A stretch of 36,100 bases of DNA from Gammaproteobacteria bacterium (GTDB lineage: Bacteria; Pseudomonadota; Gammaproteobacteria; Chromatiales; Chromatiaceae). The position numbers and the translations under genes are program-made. The stretch covers positions 1-36,100 of the forward strand of contig JAJRUY010000028.1 of NCBI GenBank assembly GCA_024277555.1, written 5' to 3'. How positions within the stretch are numbered: the stretch's first letter is position 1; every line of letters begins with the position of its first letter. Positions 30,608 through 36,100 of this stretch are shown piece after piece. The notes under the pieces were generated by a model. The model did not search any database. It had not been told where the DNA came from and saw nothing but the letters and a program-made list of their open reading frames with translations.

Positions 30608-31833
30608 GAAAGTCTGGCAAGAAAATTGTTGTGGGTCTGGATATTGGTACTTCCAAGGTGGTGGCCATCGTCGGGGAAGTGGCTGCGGATGAAGAGATCG
30701 AAATCATCGGTATCGGCAGCCACCCTTCTCATGGCCTGAAAAAAGGCGTGGTGGTCAATATCGAATCCACGGTGCAATCCATACAGCGGGCAGTGGAGGA
30801 AGCGGAATTGATGTCGGGCGTGGAGATCGAATCCGTATACGCGGGCATCGCAGGCAGTCATGTATCCAGCCTCAATTCTCATGGCATCGTGGGCATCAAT
30901 GATGGCGAGGTTAGCGCCAGCGATGTGGAACGGGTTATTGATGCGGCGCGGGCAGTACCCATTCCGGCAGATCAGCGCATCCTGCACATCCTGCCCCAGG
31001 AATTCATCATCGATAACCAGGAAGGCATTCACGAACCCGTGGGCATGTGCGGGGTGCGCCTGGAAGCACAGGTGCACATGGTCACAGGTGCGGTCAGCGC
31101 AGCGCAGAACATTATCAAATGTGTGCGCCGCTGCGGACTGGAAGTGCAGGATTTGATCCTGGAACAGATTGCCTCCAGCCATTCGGTGCTGGACGAGGAA
31201 GAGAAGGAGCTGGGAGTGTGCCTGGTGGATATCGGCGGCGGCACCACGGATATTGCTGTGTTTACCGGCGGTTCCATTCGCCACACGGCGGTGATCCCCA
31301 TTGCCGGTGACCAGGTGACCAATGACATCGCAGTGGCCCTGCGCACGCCGACCCATTACGCGGAGGAGATCAAGCTGAAATATGCCTGCGCCTTGAGCAA
31401 GCTGCCCTCGGCAGATGAAACTATCGAGGTGCCGAGTATCGGCGACCGCGCCCCGCGGCGCATGTCCCGGCAGACTTTGGCGGAAGTGGTGGAACCCCGT
31501 TACGAAGAGCTGCTCACCCTGGTGCATGAAGAGCTGCGCCGTTCCGGGTTTGAGCATCTGGTCGCTGGTGGCATCGTGCTCACCGGTGGCAGTTCGAAAA
31601 TGGAAGGGCTGGTGGATCTGGCCGAAGAAGTATTCCACATGCCGGTGCGCCTCGGGGTGCCTCAGTATGTGACCGGTCTGGTGGATGTGGTGCGCAATCC
31701 CATTCACGCGACCGGTGTTGGTTTGCTGCTGTTCGGGCAGCAAAACAGTTCAATCAATGTGCCCCATGATAACAAGGGCGCATTACGGGCAACCTGGGAG
31801 CGGATGAAAAGCTGGTTCCAGGGGAATTTTTAG
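30604..31833 (+). CDS. ftsA: Cell division protein FtsA
   Basis: 409 aa; VVGLDIGTSKVVAIVGEV, VDIGGGTTDIAVFTGGSI, GGIVLTGGSSKMEGLVDLAE; C-terminal amphipathic WERMKSWFQGNF. Confidence 0.97.
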   Translation: MRKSGKKIVVGLDIGTSKVVAIVGEVAADEEIEIIGIGSHPSHGLKKGVVVNIESTVQSIQRAVEEAELMSGVEIESVYAGIAGSHVSSLNSHGIVGINDGEVSASDVERVIDAARAVPIPADQRILHILPQEFIIDNQEGIHEPVGMCGVRLEAQVHMVTGAVSAAQNIIKCVRRCGLEVQDLILEQIASSHSVLDEEEKELGVCLVDIGGGTTDIAVFTGGSIRHTAVIPIAGDQVTNDIAVALRTPTHYAEEIKLKYACALSKLPSADETIEVPSIGDRAPRRMSRQTLAEVVEPRYEELLTLVHEELRRSGFEHLVAGGIVLTGGSSKMEGLVDLAEEVFHMPVRLGVPQYVTGLVDVVRNPIHATGVGLLLFGQQNSSINVPHDNKGALRATWERMKSWFQGNF

Positions 31834-31905
31834 TATTTTTGGAATGCATGTTTAAGCGGCTCCCCGGCAGGAGCATACAGGCAGATTATTCAGGAGATTG
31901 GTGAA

Positions 31906-33114
31906 ATGTTTGAATTAGTGGATGTAGACAGTCAGAACGCGGTGATCAAGGTTATAGGCATTGGCGGGGGCGGCGGAAACGCAGTTACCCACATGTTGCG
32001 TGCCAATATAGAAGGTGTAGATTTTATCTGCGCCAATACCGATGCCCAGGCCCTCAACAACTCGGAGGTGAATACCACCTTGCAGATTGGTTCGGGTCTG
32101 ACCAAGGGGTTGGGCGCTGGCGCCAACCCCCAGATCGGCCATCAGGCGGCTATGGAAGACAAGGACCGTATTGCCGAGGCCATCAAGGGCTCGGACATGA
32201 TCTTCATCACCGCCGGCATGGGTGGGGGAACCGGAACCGGTGCGGCGCCCGTGGTTGCCGAAGTGGCAAAGGAGCAGGGCATCCTGACTGTTGCCGTAGT
32301 CACCAAGCCCTTTCCCTTTGAAGGTGAAAAGCGCATGCGGGTGGCGGAGATGGGCATTGCGGAACTTGGCAAACACGTGGATTCCCTGATTACCATCCCG
32401 AATGAAAGGCTGCTGGCGGTGCTGGGCAAGAGTACCAGCCTGCTGGATGCCTTCAAGGCGGCCAACGATGTATTGCTGAATGCGGTGCAGGGCATTGCTG
32501 AACTGATCACCCGTCCTGGCCTGATCAACGTGGATTTTGCTGATGTGCGCACAGTGATGGGTGAAATGGGCATGGCGATGATGGGTTCCGGCAGCGCCTC
32601 CGGGGAAGAGCGTGCGCGCAAGGCGGCGGAAGCCGCAGTCAACTGTCCCCTGCTGGATGATTTCCACCTCACCGGCGCCAAGGGCGTGTTGGTGAATATC
32701 ACCGCCGGGCTGGATCTGGGTATTGGCGAGTTCGATGAAGTGGGTACCACAGTCAAGGAGTTCGCCCGGGAAGATGCCACCGTTGTGGTAGGTACGGTGA
32801 TTGACCCGGAAATGCATGACGAGTTGCGGGTAACCGTGGTCGCCACCGGCCTTGGCGAGGAAGAAGATGTGGAGATCGCCCGGCCCGAGATGGAAGTGGT
32901 TCCGGCTCCAAAAGCGGTTATTCCTGAGGCGGATGTTCCCGGTCAGTATGACGAGCTGCCGGTGCAGCGGAATGCAGCGCGTTCCTACGAGAATCTGGAA
33001 GTTCCCACGGCCATTCGCCGCCGCCAGGAGCAAAAGGCAGCCGCCCAGCCCCTGGAAAAGCAGGACATGGATTATCTGGATATCCCGGCATTTCTGCGCC
33101 GTCAGGCGGATTGA
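31906..33114 (+). CDS. ftsZ: Cell division protein FtsZ
   Basis: 402 aa; [20 protein letters not shown] tubulin signature; C-terminal conserved peptide [14 protein letters not shown]. Confidence 0.98.
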   Translation: MFELVDVDSQNAVIKVIGIGGGGGNAVTHMLRANIEGVDFICANTDAQALNNSEVNTTLQIGSGLTKGLGAGANPQIGHQAAMEDKDRIAEAIKGSDMIFITAGMGGGTGTGAAPVVAEVAKEQGILTVAVVTKPFPFEGEKRMRVAEMGIAELGKHVDSLITIPNERLLAVLGKSTSLLDAFKAANDVLLNAVQGIAELITRPGLINVDFADVRTVMGEMGMAMMGSGSASGEERARKAAEAAVNCPLLDDFHLTGAKGVLVNITAGLDLGIGEFDEVGTTVKEFAREDATVVVGTVIDPEMHDELRVTVVATGLGEEEDVEIARPEMEVVPAPKAVIPEADVPGQYDELPVQRNAARSYENLEVPTAIRRRQEQKAAAQPLEKQDMDYLDIPAFLRRQAD

Positions 33115-33256
33115 TCCGTGCTCCTTCGGGGAGTGGAAATTTGCATTCGGGGCCGAAAAAGGGTAAATTAGGGAAATCCCTGATTTGCCTCTAGATGTTC
33201 CCTAGGGGTGACTCTGTAATTTTTGGCATTTGGCCGCAGGCAAAGAGAAAACGCTG

Positions 33257-34171
33257 ATGATAAGGCAACGCACACTGAAAAATGTGATAAGGGCTACAGG
33301 AGTTGGCCTGCATACTGGCGAAAAGGTTTTCCTTACCCTGCGCCCAGCAGCTGTGGATACGGGTATTGTGTTCCGACGGGTCGATCTGCCCGAACCCATG
33401 GACATCCCCGCCACCGCCGAAAATGTGGGTAATACCCAGTTGTCCACTACCCTGGAAAAGGATGGTGTGGAAATTTCCACCGTGGAACATTTGCTGTCCG
33501 CCTTTGCCGGGCTGGGTATTGACAATGCCTATGTGGATGTCAGCGCTCCGGAAGTGCCGATCATGGACGGCAGTGCCGGTCCTTTTGTCTTCCTCATACA
33601 ATCTGCCGGGGTGGAAGAACAGAATGTCCTGAAAAAATTCATACGCATCAAGGATGTGGTAGAAGTCAAAGACGGTGACAAGTTTGCCCGCTTAGAACCG
33701 TTCGAAGGCTTCAAGGTCAGTTTCGGCATCGATTTTGACCATCCGGTGTTTACCGATGACACGCAGTTTTCCAGCATTGATTTCTCTTCCACCTCCTTTG
33801 TAAAGGAAGTCAGTCGCGCACGCACCTTCGGTTTTCTGCGTGAGATCGAGATGCTGCGTGAAAAAGACCTCGCCCTCGGCGGCAGCATGGACAACGCCAT
33901 TGTGGTGGATGACTATCGCGTCCTGAATGATGACGGCTTGCGTTACGATGATGAGTTCGTCAAACACAAGATTCTGGACGCCATTGGCGATCTGTATCTT
34001 TTGGGTCATAGCCTGATCGGTTCTTTCCGTGGCTACAAGTCTGGTCACGCGCTGAACAACAAGCTGCTGAACAAGTTGATTGCCACCCCGGAAGCCTGGG
34101 AAGAAGTGACGTTTGACGAGGAGGACGGCTTGGCGCCAATCTCCTATATTGCGCCAGTTCACGCTTCCTGA
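33257..34171 (+). CDS. lpxC: UDP-3-O-acyl-N-acetylglucosamine deacetylase
   Basis: [79 protein letters not shown]. Start at 33257; ORF track begins at a TTG at 33230. Confidence 0.97.
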   Translation: MIRQRTLKNVIRATGVGLHTGEKVFLTLRPAAVDTGIVFRRVDLPEPMDIPATAENVGNTQLSTTLEKDGVEISTVEHLLSAFAGLGIDNAYVDVSAPEVPIMDGSAGPFVFLIQSAGVEEQNVLKKFIRIKDVVEVKDGDKFARLEPFEGFKVSFGIDFDHPVFTDDTQFSSIDFSSTSFVKEVSRARTFGFLREIEMLREKDLALGGSMDNAIVVDDYRVLNDDGLRYDDEFVKHKILDAIGDLYLLGHSLIGSFRGYKSGHALNNKLLNKLIATPEAWEEVTFDEEDGLAPISYIAPVHAS

Positions 34172-34193
34172 AACGAAATGCCGGTATATTCAG

Positions 34194-34218
34194 GGCAGCT
34201 CGAATAATTCGAGCTGCC
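34194..34218. terminator. Strong hairpin between convergent lpxC and DUF721 gene; probable terminator
   Basis: GGCAGCTCGAA-TAA-TTCGAGCTGCC (11-bp perfect stem) followed by TTT on the + strand. Confidence 0.7.
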
Positions 34219-34220
34219 TT

Positions 34221-34655
34221 TCAGTTATCTGGGGTTCCACTCAGTCGTTTCAGTGCCGCACGGATGGCCTGATCGTCAATGGAATCAGCCAGTTGCCTGA
34301 GCAGCGCAGCGGTTTTTTCCGGCAGGGAACCCAGGGGCTTCCTGTCTGGTCTAATGCTATCAGGTAAAAAGATACGGATATCCAGCTTGTTCAGGTTTGG
34401 CGCCTGTCGCCTGGCGGCCTGAAGGATCTGTGGGGCATGGAAGCGCAGGCGGGTACCCCAGACGGGGGAATCTGTATGCAGTACGAGTCGCGCACCGCTG
34501 ATACGGGCGTGGATACAATGTTGCTGCAGGGGCTTGGGCAGCAGCTGCCGGATTTGATCCAGCAGCGACTGCTGCTGTTGTAGCATGCGCGCCAGGTGCC
34601 CCAGTTGTTCACTATCGTTGACTACGTTCGATAATGTGCGTGGTTTTTTTGTCAT
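34221..34655 (-). CDS. DUF721 / DciA-like protein
   Basis: 144 aa; QLLPKPLQQHCIHARISGARLVLHTDSPVWGTRLRFHAPQIL resembles the DUF721 fold; located between lpxC and secA as in many gammaproteobacteria. Confidence 0.78.
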   Translation of the reverse strand: MTKKPRTLSNVVNDSEQLGHLARMLQQQQSLLDQIRQLLPKPLQQHCIHARISGARLVLHTDSPVWGTRLRFHAPQILQAARRQAPNLNKLDIRIFLPDSIRPDRKPLGSLPEKTAALLRQLADSIDDQAIRAALKRLSGTPDN

Positions 34656-34672
34656 AGCGGGTTGATTATACG

Positions 34673-35569
34673 ATGTCTTCCAGTCATGGGATCACGAATA
34701 ATGCTTCTGTCCGGCCAGTCAGGCATTTGCTGCTGGTAATTCTGCTGATTGGTACAGCGCTGCTGTGCGGATACTATTTCGGCAAAATGCAGGCCGTGCA
34801 GATCGCCGAAAACGAGACCATGCAGTCGGCTCTGCAGGTTATGGCGGAAGAAAGGCGCGAACTGGATGCCTTGCGCAGCAGCATGGAAGCCGAACTGGAT
34901 GCCCTGGCCCTGCGTATCGGCAGCTTGCGCGCCCATCTGTTGCGCCTGAATGCTTTGGGAGAGCGCCTAGTCAGTGTTGGCAACCTGGATTCCCATGAGT
35001 TTGATTTTGCATCCGATCCGGCGCAAGGCGGTGTGGATCAGATGGATGCCGAATCCGTGGGCATGGTGGAACTCGAAAGCGAGCTTGCGCGCCTTTCGGT
35101 GGCATTTGCGGATCGGGAGCACAAATTGGTTCTGCTGGAAGAGATGCTGTCCAAGCGCGATGTGCGGGAGCAGGTTATCCCTTCCGGGCGCCCCCTCAAG
35201 CATGGTTTTATCAGCTCTACCTTTGGTCGTCGCACCGACCCCTTCTCTGGAACAAAGAAGTACCACAAGGGTGTTGATTTTGTTGGCAAACGCGGCAGTG
35301 AAGTGCTGGCGGTGGCTGCCGGTGTGGTCACCCAGTCCGAGCGTAGCGGCGGTTACGGCAATATAGTGGAAATTCGTCATGCGGATGGATATGTCACCCG
35401 TTATGCACACAACCAGGAAAATCTGGTGAAAGAAGGTGATCGGGTGGAAAAAGGCGAACCCATCGCCATGCTGGGTTCAACAGGCCGCTCCAGCGGCCCT
35501 CATGTGCATTTTGAAGTGCGCCGCAATGGAAAGATCATCAATCCCGCCCGTTTCATCAAGGGTGGATAA
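34673..35569 (+). CDS. M23 family metallopeptidase, membrane-anchored with coiled coil
   Basis: 298 aa; N-terminal TM, coiled-coil, then SSTFGRRTDPFSGTKKYHKGVDFVGKRGSEVLAVAAGVVTQ...GPHVHFEVRRNGKIINPARFI (LytM HxxxD and HxH). Confidence 0.95.
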   Translation: MSSSHGITNNASVRPVRHLLLVILLIGTALLCGYYFGKMQAVQIAENETMQSALQVMAEERRELDALRSSMEAELDALALRIGSLRAHLLRLNALGERLVSVGNLDSHEFDFASDPAQGGVDQMDAESVGMVELESELARLSVAFADREHKLVLLEEMLSKRDVREQVIPSGRPLKHGFISSTFGRRTDPFSGTKKYHKGVDFVGKRGSEVLAVAAGVVTQSERSGGYGNIVEIRHADGYVTRYAHNQENLVKEGDRVEKGEPIAMLGSTGRSSGPHVHFEVRRNGKIINPARFIKGG

Positions 35570-35711
35570 ATCCAATACCGCTCTCCCATATTCCTCAGTA
35601 AATACATCGCTTTTGCGGTATCATTTCCCCTTTGTTCCTGGCTGAAAACAACTGTGTTATTGCATGGTTTGCAGCTGTTATTGTTTTTGACCCTGAAAGG
35701 TCCCACGCTAC

Positions 35712-36100
35712 ATGTTCAATAAAATCGCAAAAAAAGTTTTTGGCAGCCGCAACGAGCGGGTGGTCAAACGCATGTTCAAGGAAGTTGAAAAGATCAATGC
35801 CCTGGAAGATTCTGTAAAAGATCTTTCCGATGAAGAACTCCGGGGCAAGACTGCGCAGTTCCGGCAGCGCCTGCAAGATGGCGAGTCGCTGGACAATCTC
35901 CTTCCGGAGGCGTTTGCGGTGGTGCGGGAGGCAAGCATACGGACGCTCGGCATGCGCCATTTCGATGTGCAGCTGATCGGCGGCATGGTACTGCACCAGG
36001 GAAAAATCGCGGAAATGCGCACCGGGGAAGGCAAGACCCTGGTGGCCACCCTGGCGGTGTACCTGAATGCCCTGGAGGGTAAAGGGGTGCATGTGGTGAC
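35712..36100 (+). CDS. secA: Preprotein translocase subunit SecA, 5' part (truncated by window end)
   Basis: [54 protein letters not shown]...[46 protein letters not shown]. Confidence 0.97.
   Translation, partial: MFNKIAKKVFGSRNERVVKRMFKEVEKINALEDSVKDLSDEELRGKTAQFRQRLQDGESLDNLLPEAFAVVREASIRTLGMRHFDVQLIGGMVLHQGKIAEMRTGEGKTLVATLAVYLNALEGKGVHVV

Noticed and set aside
31834-31905. GCTCC-CCGGCA-GGAGC mini-hairpin between ftsA and ftsZ as a terminator
   Set aside because: Only a 5-bp stem and no T-tract; ftsA-ftsZ are expected to be co-transcribed.
30556-33033. Long minus-strand ORFs (395 and 372 aa) antisense to ftsA and ftsZ
   Set aside because: Same shadow-ORF pattern; the sense genes are highly conserved.
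35632-35817. 61-aa ORF upstream of and overlapping secA, considered as a SecM-like secretion monitor
   Set aside because: TTG start without a good SD, about 100 nt overlap into secA in another frame, and no arrest-peptide motif (no FxxxxWIxxxxGIRAGP-like sequence).

Overview
This is mostly a conserved gammaproteobacterial chromosomal region. It carries a complete, tightly overlapping division and cell-wall (dcw) cluster on the + strand: mraZ-rsmH-ftsL-ftsI-murE-murF-mraY-murD-ftsW-murG-murC-[56-aa small ORF]-murB-ddlB-ftsQ-ftsA-ftsZ-lpxC. A DUF721/DciA-like gene (-), an M23 peptidase gene (+) and the 5' end of secA follow. Upstream lie rnpB (RNase P RNA), rsmI and the divergent lpoA-yraN-diaA locus. 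Further upstream are a GlcD-like FAD oxidase, a DUF4139 protein, an NhaD antiporter, phosphoribulokinase (suggesting Calvin-cycle autotrophy), dxs, a PlsC-type acyltransferase, a POT peptide transporter and a truncated FAD oxidoreductase at the left edge. I saw no CRISPR array, mobile element, tRNA or obvious defence system. The least explained items are: (i) a 56-codon ORF between murC and murB with a well-placed Shine-Dalgarno and ATGA coupling, absent from the ORF track; (ii) an unrecognised secreted six-cysteine protein between rsmI and rnpB; (iii) a perfect CRP-type palindrome (TGTGA-N6-TCACA) in the intergenic region shared by that gene and rnpB; (iv) a well-formed mraZ promoter with TGGGG repeats, showing that the listed mraZ start is too far upstream. 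No strong case for an entirely new multi-gene system emerges. All calls come from reading sequence by eye; no searches were run.
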